From Bacteroidota bacterium (lineage in GTDB: Bacteria; Bacteroidota; Bacteroidia; Bacteroidales; Rikenellaceae): DNA of 28,485 nt. The stretch covers positions 1 to 28,485 of the forward strand of contig JAEZPN010000064.1 of NCBI GenBank assembly GCA_023413645.1, given 5' to 3'. The position numbers were made by a program, and so were the translations under genes. Below the pieces are notes generated by a model that was not told where the DNA came from, made no database searches, and was given only the letters and a program-made list of their open reading frames with translations. Positions 21,492 through 28,485 of the stretch are shown here, in pieces. Position 1 is the first letter of the stretch, and every line of letters begins with the position of its first letter.

Positions 21492-22916
21492 ATGCTTAGC
21501 ACACATATTTCGCATCAAATTTACGCAAAATTATCGGTTGAAGCAACTTTTAACCAAAAAAAAATCATAGAAAAGTTATCCGAGTGGGTGACAGAGGCAG
21601 ATTATGAGCGTATCTTCCTACTTAACGGATATGCTGGAACGGGCAAAACAACCATTATCGCCGCCTTCGTTGCAGCACTCAACGATTTGGGTATCAAGAC
21701 AATACTCCTTGCACCTACTGGTCGTGCAGCAAAGGTATTATCGCACTATGCCAAGAAGGAGGCCTTCACCATCCATAAAAAGATATATCGTGAGCGCACG
21801 ATGGCAGATTACGAGTCAAAGTTCTCGCTCGACTTCAATAAGGATAAAAACGTAGTATACATTGTCGACGAAGCCTCGATGCTCTCTACTACATCTTCCG
21901 AGGGTGCAACCTTTGGGTCGGGCAACCTCCTCGAGGACCTTATCAAGTATGTGCGTAGCGGCAAGGAGTGTAGACTTATGCTCGTAGGTGACGATGCTCA
22001 GCTACCTCCAGTAGGTATTGACTACAGCCCAGCTCTCGACCCCGCAGAGCTACTACCCTATGGCGATGTCGACTACAACACCATGGACGAGGTTGTACGC
22101 CAGACGCAAGACTCTGGCATACTCTTTAACGCCACTATGCTACGCTGCATGCTCGAGAACCGCCTCTACGAGATTCCACGCTTCGACATGTCACACCCCG
22201 ACTTCCGCAGTGTGCAGGGTGGCGAGTTACTCGAGGCCCTTGAGGAGTGCTACTCGAAGTATGGCCGCGATGAGACCATCGTTATCACACGCTCGAATAA
22301 GCGTGCAAACAGATACAACGAGGGTATACGCCGCTATAACCTCTCAGCAGAGGAGGAGATTGAGAGTGGCGATATGCTTATGATAGTGAAGAACAACTAC
22401 TTCTATGCCGAGCACGATGAGCACTCGCCAATGTCGTTCGTTGCAAATGGTGACGTGGTACGCCTTAAGCGCATACGCCGTTTCGAGGAGTTCTACGGCT
22501 TTAGGTTTATAGATGCCGTTGTGGAGTTTCCCGACTACGACGACTACACCATGGAGGCAAAGGTCATGCTCGACACGCTTGCTTCGGAGTCGCCATCTTT
22601 GACACGCGAGGAGAGTCGCAAGTTATTCTATGAGGTTGAGAAGGACTATGAGGATATAAAGTCGCGCACGAAGCGCTATCGTGCCATCCGCGAGAACTGC
22701 CACTTCAACGCCATGCAGGTTAAGTTTGCCTATGCCGTAACCTGCCATAAGGCACAAGGTGGACAGTGGAAGGCTGTCTTTGTGGATAGGTGTCTGTTTG
22801 GCGATGAGGAGATGTCGAGAGATATGATGAGGTGGTTGTATACAGCCATCACCCGTGCCACGGAGCGTGTCTACTTGGTCAACTTCGACGAGAAGTTCTT
22901 AGACTACAATGAGTAA
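21492..22916 (+). CDS. SF1B (RecD/Dda-like) DNA helicase, 474 aa
   Basis: Motif I is GYAGTGKTT (about 46-54), motif Ia LLAPTGRAAKVLS, motif II VDEASM (about 125-130), motif III LMLVGDDAQLPPVG, a motif IV-like VVRQT, motif V YAVTCHKAQGGQW and motif VI YTAITRA, with the UvrD_C2 fold at the C-terminus. These place it with the 5'-to-3' RecD/Dda helicases, in the group of stand-alone AAA/UvrD_C2 proteins common in Bacteroidota. No RecB or RecC is nearby, so a role in repair or replication restart is inferred. It is a single gene, divergent from the rsmD operon. Confidence 0.9.
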   Translation: MLSTHISHQIYAKLSVEATFNQKKIIEKLSEWVTEADYERIFLLNGYAGTGKTTIIAAFVAALNDLGIKTILLAPTGRAAKVLSHYAKKEAFTIHKKIYRERTMADYESKFSLDFNKDKNVVYIVDEASMLSTTSSEGATFGSGNLLEDLIKYVRSGKECRLMLVGDDAQLPPVGIDYSPALDPAELLPYGDVDYNTMDEVVRQTQDSGILFNATMLRCMLENRLYEIPRFDMSHPDFRSVQGGELLEALEECYSKYGRDETIVITRSNKRANRYNEGIRRYNLSAEEEIESGDMLMIVKNNYFYAEHDEHSPMSFVANGDVVRLKRIRRFEEFYGFRFIDAVVEFPDYDDYTMEAKVMLDTLASESPSLTREESRKLFYEVEKDYEDIKSRTKRYRAIRENCHFNAMQVKFAYAVTCHKAQGGQWKAVFVDRCLFGDEEMSRDMMRWLYTAITRATERVYLVNFDEKFLDYNE

Positions 22917-22960
22917 AAAATTGTTATCAGAAGCCGTGAGATGTGGTGTATCACAAAAGG

Positions 22961-23003
22961 AATAGCCCAGGGATAGTACTTTAACGTACAGCCCTGGGCT
23001 ATT
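22961..23003 (-). terminator. Terminator-like hairpin of the M49 peptidase transcript
   Basis: AATAGCCCAGGG (22961-22972) pairs exactly with CCCTGGGCTATT (22992-23003), 12 bp. The loop contains GTAC (22976-22979), six bases, GTAC (22986-22989). On the minus strand it begins 43 bases after the peptidase stop and is followed by CCTTTT. Its design copies the hairpin at 5016-5061, although the stems differ. It may also serve the convergent helicase gene. Confidence 0.7.
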
Positions 23004-23014
23004 AACTATTAGAG

Positions 23015-23049
23015 ATACGCCGCAGATTGCGACTTATCACAACAAATTA
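23015..23049 (-). repeat. Stop-codon motif TAATTTGTTGTGATA after the M49 peptidase
   Basis: The peptidase stop TAA (23047-23049) opens TAATTTGTTGTGATAAG, followed by TCGCAATCTGCGGCG on the minus strand. About 23 of the first 32 bases are identical to the sequence at the end of the histidine-kinase gene (5072-5105), including TTGTGATA and CTGCGGCG. The helicase stop on the other side (TAAAAAATTGTTATCAG) is weakly similar. Confidence 0.6.
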
Positions 23050-25071
23050 GTTGAATGAAGGGAGGAATGAATACTTAGATGAGTACTCGAGGTGCTGATC
23101 GATATACTTGCTATCGTAGCTAATCTTCACATCAACAATCTTACCACGCTTGTTGTATACGGGGTGGTAGTTGGGGTTAACAAAACCACCATAAGGCTCA
23201 ATGTTGAGGGCCTTGTTACGTGCGATAATCTCGGCGTGGAAGTTAGGTTCAACCTTTACTGCGTAGTCCTCTACAAGTGCCTTACCAGCCTCGTAGTCAC
23301 CCTCAGACTTGATGCGCTGTACCTCGCAGAGAAGTTCACCGAAGAGCTCACGGAGACGTACGAAGTCGTTTACAACAACGTAGTGCTTACCCTCCTGCTC
23401 AATGATCTCGATAACGTTCTCATCTTTACCATTCTCGTAGCACCACTCAGCGATAAGCTTACGGTTACGCATGTGAGACTCCTCTACATCCTTACCTAGT
23501 TCGATACGTGAGAGCTGTGTCTGCATACCGTTCATGATATACTTGCTATACTGCGCCCATGCAACGTCGAGAGTGGGGATAAGACCGATCTCAACGAGCT
23601 TCTGATCACCGAGATAGTAGAGTGCGAAGAGGTCTGCACGTGCCTCCTCAAGAGTTGAAGAGTATGTGCGGAGCTCATCACCCTTAGTACCGGGAGCAAG
23701 CTGACCTGAACCGTGACCGAGACACTCGTGGAGGTCTGTGTGGAGGTCATCAGAGAGCTTGCCATAGAGGCGCATGCGCTCACGATCCTCTGCACGGAGT
23801 ACGAACTCCTCGTTGAAGCCGTTACCATCAGCAGCCTTAGCATATGCGTAAGTGATGTTATCAATTGTCACACTCTTTGAGCCGTGCTCCTTACGAATCC
23901 AGTCTGCGTTGGGGAGGTTGATACCGATAGCTGTTGCGGGATAGCAGTCGCCACCAAGCATAGCAACGGTGATAACCTTTGCAGATACACCCTTAACAAC
24001 CTCCTTGCGGTATGCGGGGTTGATAGGAGCATTATCCTCGAACCACTGAGCATTTTCTGCCATGATAGCAGTACGCTTGCAAGCCTCAACGTCGCGGAAG
24101 TTTACAACAGACTCCCATGAAGCCTTACGACCAAGAGGATCGCCATAGCTCTCGATGAAGCCGTTAACGAAGTCGACGTTAGTGTCAGTATCGTTTACCC
24201 AAAGCACGTTGTACTTATCGAACATCTTGAGGTCGCCAGTACGGTAGTACTTGATAAGTGCCTTAACATACTTCTTCTGTGTGGGGTTAGCAACCTTCTC
24301 AGCCTTCTCGAGCCAGTATACAATCTGCTCGATAGCCTCAGAGTACATACCTCCTACGCGCCATACCTTCTCATAAATCTCACCATTCTCATTCTTCATG
24401 AGCTTAGAGTTAAGACCGTAAGAGATAGGCTCAGGGCTACCCTCATCGGCAGCAGCCATAGCAGCATAGAATGCCTCTACCTCCTCCTGGTTAACACCCT
24501 CGAAGTAGTTGTTAGCCGAAGCAGTGATAACATCTACACCAGCCTTCTGGTTGAGACGTGATGCGTAGAGCTCCTTGTCGAAGATGATGCGGCAAAGGAG
24601 ATCGTCATCCATCTGGCGGTTAGCATCGTTGATGTAGAGGGCCATCTGAGCACGGAACCATGCCTCAGAGAACTCGGGCACAAACTTATCGTTTGAGTAG
24701 TGGTGGTGGATGCCGTTCGCAAACCACATCTTCTTCAAATACTTCTCGAAAGCCTGGAACTCAGCAGTCTCAGCCTCGGGAGTGTTGCGAGCCTCAGTGT
24801 AGATGGTCTCGAAAGAGCGGCGTATAGCCAAACCGTACTTAAAGTTCTGGTCGAAAAGGATGTCGCGACCACACTTAGCTGCCTCAGAGAGGTAGTAAAC
24901 ATACTCCTTCTCCTTTGCTGTAAGGTTCTCGAAGCCTGGCACCTCGTAGCGGATAACCTTAATGTCATCGAAGCGGTCAACAATCCAAGGCTGCTCAGCC
25001 TCCTGAGCAGTCGCCATGGTTGATACTGCAAAAATTCCCATAGCGGTAAGTCCTAAAAATTTGTTCATCAT
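23047..25071 (-). CDS. Secreted M49-family (dipeptidyl peptidase III-like) metallopeptidase, 674 aa
   Basis: The zinc motif HECLGHGSGQL (His448, Glu449, His453) is the unusual six-residue HExxGH of family M49, and LEEARADLFALYYLGD (about 474-489) supplies the second conserved motif, normally EECRAE. DPP III enzymes release dipeptides from the N-terminus of oligopeptides. An N-terminal signal peptide (about 1-22, LTAMGIFAVSTMATAQ) points to the periplasm, unlike cytosolic eukaryotic DPP III. Length is near the family norm. It is a single gene, ending in the TTGTGATA motif described separately. A start at the second Met is also possible. Confidence 0.9.
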   Translation of the reverse strand: MMNKFLGLTAMGIFAVSTMATAQEAEQPWIVDRFDDIKVIRYEVPGFENLTAKEKEYVYYLSEAAKCGRDILFDQNFKYGLAIRRSFETIYTEARNTPEAETAEFQAFEKYLKKMWFANGIHHHYSNDKFVPEFSEAWFRAQMALYINDANRQMDDDLLCRIIFDKELYASRLNQKAGVDVITASANNYFEGVNQEEVEAFYAAMAAADEGSPEPISYGLNSKLMKNENGEIYEKVWRVGGMYSEAIEQIVYWLEKAEKVANPTQKKYVKALIKYYRTGDLKMFDKYNVLWVNDTDTNVDFVNGFIESYGDPLGRKASWESVVNFRDVEACKRTAIMAENAQWFEDNAPINPAYRKEVVKGVSAKVITVAMLGGDCYPATAIGINLPNADWIRKEHGSKSVTIDNITYAYAKAADGNGFNEEFVLRAEDRERMRLYGKLSDDLHTDLHECLGHGSGQLAPGTKGDELRTYSSTLEEARADLFALYYLGDQKLVEIGLIPTLDVAWAQYSKYIMNGMQTQLSRIELGKDVEESHMRNRKLIAEWCYENGKDENVIEIIEQEGKHYVVVNDFVRLRELFGELLCEVQRIKSEGDYEAGKALVEDYAVKVEPNFHAEIIARNKALNIEPYGGFVNPNYHPVYNKRGKIVDVKISYDSKYIDQHLEYSSKYSFLPSFN

Positions 25072-25176
25072 TCGTTGGTTATGTTTTGTAATACAATAAT
25101 CGGTGTAAAATTACAACGAAAATATGAGATAGACAAAAAAAAGAGCACGTGCCACGCACATTTACCATTTTTTTTA

Positions 25177-25184
25177 TAAATTTG
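25177..25184 (+). promoter_or_regulatory. Promoter -7 element of the DUF486 / membrane-protein operon
   Basis: TAAATTTG matches TAnnTTTG, 32 bases before ATG 25217. No clear -33 element is visible in the T-rich stretch upstream. Confidence 0.5.
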
Positions 25185-25216
25185 TCCTACTAAAACAAAA
25201 ACTAAAACGAAATTAT

Positions 25217-25612
25217 ATGCTTGGAAGAGGTATCTCAACAATAGCACTTCTCATCTGCTCAAATGTCTTTATGACACTCGCGTGGTATGGCCACATCGCC
25301 TTTAAGGATAAACTCGAACGCTTCAGTTCACCCGAAAAGCCATTTATGCTCAAGGGCATGCTCGTCATCGTACTTATAAGCTGGTGCGTAGCTCTCTTGG
25401 AGTATTGCTTCCAGGTACCCGCCAACCGACTTGGCAGTACAGAGTTTGGAGGTCCATTTACGCTATGGCACCTAAAGGTTATTCAGGAGGTTATATCGTT
25501 GGTTGTCTTCTCGCTCTTTATGGCAATATTTCTGCATGAGGGACTCAAGTGGAACCACTACGTCGGCTTCCTATGCTTGGTCCTCGCCGTATATTTCATT
25601 TTCCGCAAATAA
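25217..25612 (+). CDS. DUF486 / DMT-superfamily small membrane protein, 131 aa
   Basis: Four hydrophobic helices with the DUF486 (PF04342) landmarks: ICSNVFMTLAWYGHIAF in the first, ISWCVALLEYCFQVPANRLG in the second, and a C-terminal LKWNHYVGFLCLVLAVYFIF. The family is a shortened relative of the drug/metabolite transporters. A substrate is unknown. Two paralogous membrane-protein genes follow at 19- and 22-base spacings on the same strand, so it is probably the first gene of a three-gene operon. Confidence 0.88.
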   Translation: MLGRGISTIALLICSNVFMTLAWYGHIAFKDKLERFSSPEKPFMLKGMLVIVLISWCVALLEYCFQVPANRLGSTEFGGPFTLWHLKVIQEVISLVVFSLFMAIFLHEGLKWNHYVGFLCLVLAVYFIFRK

Positions 25613-25631
25613 CAACTAAAATATTATAATT

Positions 25632-26657
25632 ATGACACCCTATCAGCAATCTATCGAGGCTGCCAAAAGTTGGAAAGAGGCTGTTGGCGCAATGTGGAAG
25701 AGACAGCGCATAATGCTGTATTTGGGAATAGCATGCCTTGCACTGCTATTCGTTGGCATGGCACTACTATTCTCTGGATTGGGCTCTATTGAGGATGCTC
25801 CCAGTGTAGGCACGCCGCTTCTTATATTTGGTATTGTTGTATTACTTATCATGCTTGCACCTGCCATCATCTCCGTCGTGATGATGTGGATATTCTATTT
25901 TGATGTTAGAAAGTGGCAGAATGCCGCTCCCGAATCACTCAAAAAGAGCATCAAGTTATTCTCTTTAGGCCTACTAATCACTCTCATTGCAGCCGCAGCA
26001 TCTGGCGTCATAGGAGGATTTACTACAGTACCTTTTATTGGTGGTGCTGCCGAGGTGCTTAGCTCATTAATCGAGGGTGCTGGATTTGCGGGCATGATTT
26101 TAGAGTTTATCGCCATCATCCGTCTGCGCAGAGCCGACGATATGCCCGAGCTTGCTAAGCAGGGCGCGCAGAGCCTATTTATCAACTACATCATATCATT
26201 TGTGGCTACAGCCGTGGGCTCTATCATCATGGTATTTGCATTTATATCTTTGACGTTTAACGCCTTAGATAACTACGACGACATAGATAGTTACGACTCT
26301 AATTTCAGCAATATCTGGACCGACGTTGATGAGGAGTATGACGATTACGAGGAGTTTGAGGATAGCGACAACGTCTTATTGTCGGGCATCTGGGACTCTA
26401 TGGATGATGAATTCACAGACGAGGAGGATCTTGCCTTCCTTAATTCATTGGAGGATGCCGAGGGTGCTATTGCTGCTTTCATCATAGCCTTAGTAATCAT
26501 GATTGGCGGAGGTATCGTAGCCATGTATTACTACTATCGTGGTTGGTGGTTAATCAGCAAGTCGGAACTCCCCGTACTTCCCGAGCCCATCGAGGATAAT
26601 GTAGGCGAAGAGGTTAGCTACGAGGAGGTAGAGGTTGAGTGTGTAGATCAACAATAA
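25632..26657 (+). CDS. Multi-pass membrane protein with acidic loop, 341 aa (paralogue 1)
   Basis: About six membrane helices (near 27-50, 62-90, 108-130, 150-165, 185-210 and 279-301) with a very acidic loop between the last two (about 212-278, rich in Asp and Glu, for example DVDEEYDDYEEFEDSD). The N-terminus carries AVGAMWKRQR; the cytoplasmic IRLRRADDMPELAKQGAQ and the end-of-helix YYYYRGWWLIS are shared with the next gene. No known family is recognised. The tail is also acidic. It lies between the DUF486 gene and its paralogue. Confidence 0.75.
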   Translation: MTPYQQSIEAAKSWKEAVGAMWKRQRIMLYLGIACLALLFVGMALLFSGLGSIEDAPSVGTPLLIFGIVVLLIMLAPAIISVVMMWIFYFDVRKWQNAAPESLKKSIKLFSLGLLITLIAAAASGVIGGFTTVPFIGGAAEVLSSLIEGAGFAGMILEFIAIIRLRRADDMPELAKQGAQSLFINYIISFVATAVGSIIMVFAFISLTFNALDNYDDIDSYDSNFSNIWTDVDEEYDDYEEFEDSDNVLLSGIWDSMDDEFTDEEDLAFLNSLEDAEGAIAAFIIALVIMIGGGIVAMYYYYRGWWLISKSELPVLPEPIEDNVGEEVSYEEVEVECVDQQ

Positions 26658-26679
26658 TAGTAAATAACAAAATAGCACT

Positions 26680-27618
26680 ATGAACTCAAACGATATTACA
26701 CAACTCTGGAACGATACCATAGAAGATATTTGGAAGCGACAGCAGTCGCTAATACGCATCAAAACGACAACCGTCATCCTTCTACTACTGGCGGTTAGCG
26801 CCTTATTTGTGAGAGTAAAACTATTAGACACATACTCCACCGCGAGTACTGTGGTCCTGGTTCTCTGTACGGTTTTGGCAGTTTCATCCATCGTATACTT
26901 CCATATCACATTGGTTAAACAGTGGATATTTAGCATCGTACTGCTCAGATGGAGAGGTGTAGCACCCAAGGAGGCACGGGGCGCAATAAGCCTATATGCT
27001 ATTAGCACGCTTGCGATGACTATTGCCATAACACTCGAGATTACGACAATAGTTTATGTTGTAGCAAACGACACTCCAACATCATCATTTATGCTGGTAT
27101 CGCAACTATTTGCAGGTGTGTGCATCGTAACTGGAGTGTTATCTATAATTGCCATTAACTCGATGCGTAGATGTGAGGCACTACCCGAGATAGTGCGCCG
27201 CGGTGCTGCGAAGATTATCAACGCCCTCACAGTATGCTTCGCAGGCATTGTACTGGTACTTGGCGTAGTTACGATATCATTCATACAAATTACCAACGGT
27301 ATTAACAAGGATTTATCGTACAACGAGGTAGCACTTTACACATCGGATGAGTTTACTATCGACAACAACTACAACTCAGACAACGACACCTCAAGCATTA
27401 CGGGTAAGGCGTGGATATCGTGGTATGGCGAGCCTCAGGGCAATCACGACGTTGCGGCATTGCGCGCTGCAGAGCATAACACAACGCTACACTATATATA
27501 TGTATTTAGTTTCTTGGCAATGGGCGTGGTTATAATCCTATCGCTAAGGATGATATATCGTGGTTGGCAGATTATTGGTCTATCGAAGTTCGCGGAGTTA
27601 GATAGCAAAGCTATTTAA
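26680..27618 (+). CDS. Multi-pass membrane protein, 312 aa (paralogue 2)
   Basis: Built like the preceding gene product: N-terminal WNDTIEDIWKRQQ, several membrane helices, then NSMRRCEALPEIVRRGAAKI at the position of IRLRRADDMPELAKQGAQ, a long polar loop (about 212-265, Asn/Asp/Ser-rich but less acidic), and a last helix ending MIYRGWQIIG. The two are tandem paralogues that have diverged strongly. No family is recognised. A strong terminator follows at 27625, ending the operon. Confidence 0.75.
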   Translation: MNSNDITQLWNDTIEDIWKRQQSLIRIKTTTVILLLLAVSALFVRVKLLDTYSTASTVVLVLCTVLAVSSIVYFHITLVKQWIFSIVLLRWRGVAPKEARGAISLYAISTLAMTIAITLEITTIVYVVANDTPTSSFMLVSQLFAGVCIVTGVLSIIAINSMRRCEALPEIVRRGAAKIINALTVCFAGIVLVLGVVTISFIQITNGINKDLSYNEVALYTSDEFTIDNNYNSDNDTSSITGKAWISWYGEPQGNHDVAALRAAEHNTTLHYIYVFSFLAMGVVIILSLRMIYRGWQIIGLSKFAELDSKAI

Positions 27619-27624
27619 ACAGTA

Positions 27625-27660
27625 AGGGGTTGTCCAGCAAGGACAACCCCTAATCTTTTT
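27625..27660 (+). terminator. Terminator of the membrane-protein operon
   Basis: AGGGGTTGTCC pairs with GGACAACCCCT around an AGCAA loop (27625-27651), and a TCTTTTT tract follows. It may also act for the convergent HMA gene, whose stop is at 27692. Confidence 0.9.
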
Positions 27661-27691
27661 GTATTGTTGAGTAGCGTAGACTACCCCACTA

Positions 27692-28045
27692 TTAGTGCTT
27701 GTGACCTGTGCAGCAAGCATCGGTGCAAGCCTTAGCCTCGCCCTTCTCTGCGCAACCTGCCTCAGCCTTAATCTTAATCTTTGCGAAGGCCTTAACGAGG
27801 GTCTCGTTGTTAGTCTTAGCAGGGTCAAAAGTTACGGTAACAGTCTTTGCTGCAACATCTACCTGAACATCCTTAACACCCTTCTCGTAGGGGATAGTGT
27901 TAGTAACCTTCTTTGCGCAACCAGCACAGTCGATATCTGTTACGAATACTGTTGTCACGCTCTTCTTCTCGCCCTTAGGCTGCTGAGCCTCGGCTACTGC
28001 GAAGCTGAAAAGTGCTACGAAAAGCACCAAGATAATCTTCTTCAT
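27692..28045 (-). CDS. Secreted HMA-domain metal-binding protein, 117 aa
   Basis: A signal peptide (about 1-20, IILVLFVALFSFAVAEA) precedes one heavy-metal-associated domain with the site DIDCAGCAKKV (Cys40, Cys43) and a VQVDVAAKTVTVTFDP strand pair. The C-terminal 20 residues add a second Cys/His cluster (C98, C107, C111, C112, H115, H117). HMA domains carry Cu(I) or similar soft metals. The gene follows, by 50 bases, the C-terminus of a TonB-dependent receptor on the same strand and has no good promoter of its own, so co-transcription and a role in metal uptake or homeostasis are likely. Confidence 0.88.
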   Translation of the reverse strand: MKKIILVLFVALFSFAVAEAQQPKGEKKSVTTVFVTDIDCAGCAKKVTNTIPYEKGVKDVQVDVAAKTVTVTFDPAKTNNETLVKAFAKIKIKAEAGCAEKGEAKACTDACCTGHKH

Positions 28046-28095
28046 ATTAGTATAGTGTTTTGTTTAGTTAACGTACTTGTTCTTACTTTATTGCA

Positions 28096-28485
28096 TTAAT
28101 ATATGTTCAAGCGTAAGCCGATATAGAACTTACGACCCATAAGTGGTCCCCATACAGCTGATGAGTTGAAGCCTGGGTTGTAGGGAGCATCACCACCGAG
28201 GATGGGAGCCTGACCGTGGCCATTGTGACCCTGCATGTAGTTTGCGATATTCTCGCAACCAGCATAGAGCGTAAGGTTACTCATCTTGTAGCTCACCTGC
28301 GCAAAGAACATGGGATATACGGGTGAGAGATTGGGGTTCTCAACAGCCTTTACGAGGTCACCCTCGAGCTCAGGAAGGCGCACAGGACCATTGAGCTGCG
28401 CTGTAGCATCGAATACCCAACGACCTACGGCATACTGGATGTTGATAAGGCCCTTGTAGCGAGAGGTAAGAGGACGCTCTACGAG
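28096..28485 (-). CDS. C-terminal part of a TonB-dependent receptor (5' end outside window)
   Basis: The minus-strand frame is open from the window edge to the stop at 28096, about 129 residues. The first visible residues are LVERPLTSRYKGLINIQYAV, then VFDATAQLNGPVRLPEL, MFFAQVSYKMSNLTLYAGCENIANYMQ and the final strand KFYIGLRLNIY. Alternating strand residues, the YxGxENIxNYxQ pattern and an aromatic C-terminal end are typical of the last strands of a TonB-dependent receptor barrel. The HMA-domain gene follows 50 bases downstream, which suggests a metal-related ligand. Plug domain and signal peptide cannot be seen. Confidence 0.85.
   Translation of the reverse strand, partial: LVERPLTSRYKGLINIQYAVGRWVFDATAQLNGPVRLPELEGDLVKAVENPNLSPVYPMFFAQVSYKMSNLTLYAGCENIANYMQGHNGHGQAPILGGDAPYNPGFNSSAVWGPLMGRKFYIGLRLNIY

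Overview
The window looks like chromosome from a gut-type Bacteroidales bacterium, most like Alistipes/Rikenellaceae; this is inferred from gene content and not proven. Supporting signs are: repeated Bacteroidota promoters (TAnnTTTG near -7, often with TTTG about 20 bases upstream); a Rho factor with a long disordered insertion; a TPP-riboswitch / TonB receptor / PnuT thiamine module; a DUF3822-rsmD pair; a secreted M49 peptidase; and small Cys-rich and winged-helix proteins familiar from this phylum. Almost everything is core or housekeeping DNA. No integrase, transposase, CRISPR array or prophage is visible.

Layout. 1-600: two adjacent RyR-domain genes, the first cut by the window edge. 700-1440 (minus): a zeta-toxin-like kinase overlapping a 54-residue ORF that is too short for ordinary ORF calling. 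1.5-2.9 kb (minus): miaA behind a pRiA4b ORF-3-family protein. 3.1-4.9 kb: rho. 5.1-6.9 kb (minus): a PhoB/PhoR-like two-component pair, divergent from a PiT phosphate transporter fused to a PhoU-like domain (7.1-9.35 kb). Their shared promoter region holds an 11-bp tandem repeat that could be a Pho box. 9.5-9.9 kb (minus): a two-gene operon of very small proteins. 10.0-13.0 kb (minus): thiamine uptake (PnuT and an OMR1-type receptor) under a TPP riboswitch. 13.1-14.9 kb: a small outer-membrane barrel and an MFS carrier whose ends overlap. 15.0-19.0 kb: an operon of rpe, an ABC-F ATPase, rlmB and a YgjP-like metallopeptidase. 19.0-19.4 kb: tRNA-Asp and two strongly structured non-coding elements. 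19.5-21.4 kb (minus): a membrane-anchored unknown, a DUF3822-like protein and rsmD. 21.5-22.9 kb: an SF1B helicase. 23.0-25.1 kb (minus): an M49 peptidase. 25.2-27.6 kb: a DUF486 protein and two tandem paralogous membrane proteins. 27.7 kb to the end (minus): a secreted HMA metal-binding protein behind the C-terminus of a TonB-dependent receptor.

The most unusual signal is non-coding. Three genes at convergent junctions (rho, the histidine kinase and the M49 peptidase) end with a stop codon that is the first three bases of a shared motif, TAATTTSTTGTGATA. On the minus strand this is followed about 42 bases later by a terminator-like hairpin whose stem sequence differs between copies but whose apical GTAC-N6-GTAC architecture is kept. 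A second notable signal is a 107-bp near-perfect cloverleaf palindrome next to tRNA-Asp, beside a 94-nt three-way-junction element that resembles a split tRNA T-arm.
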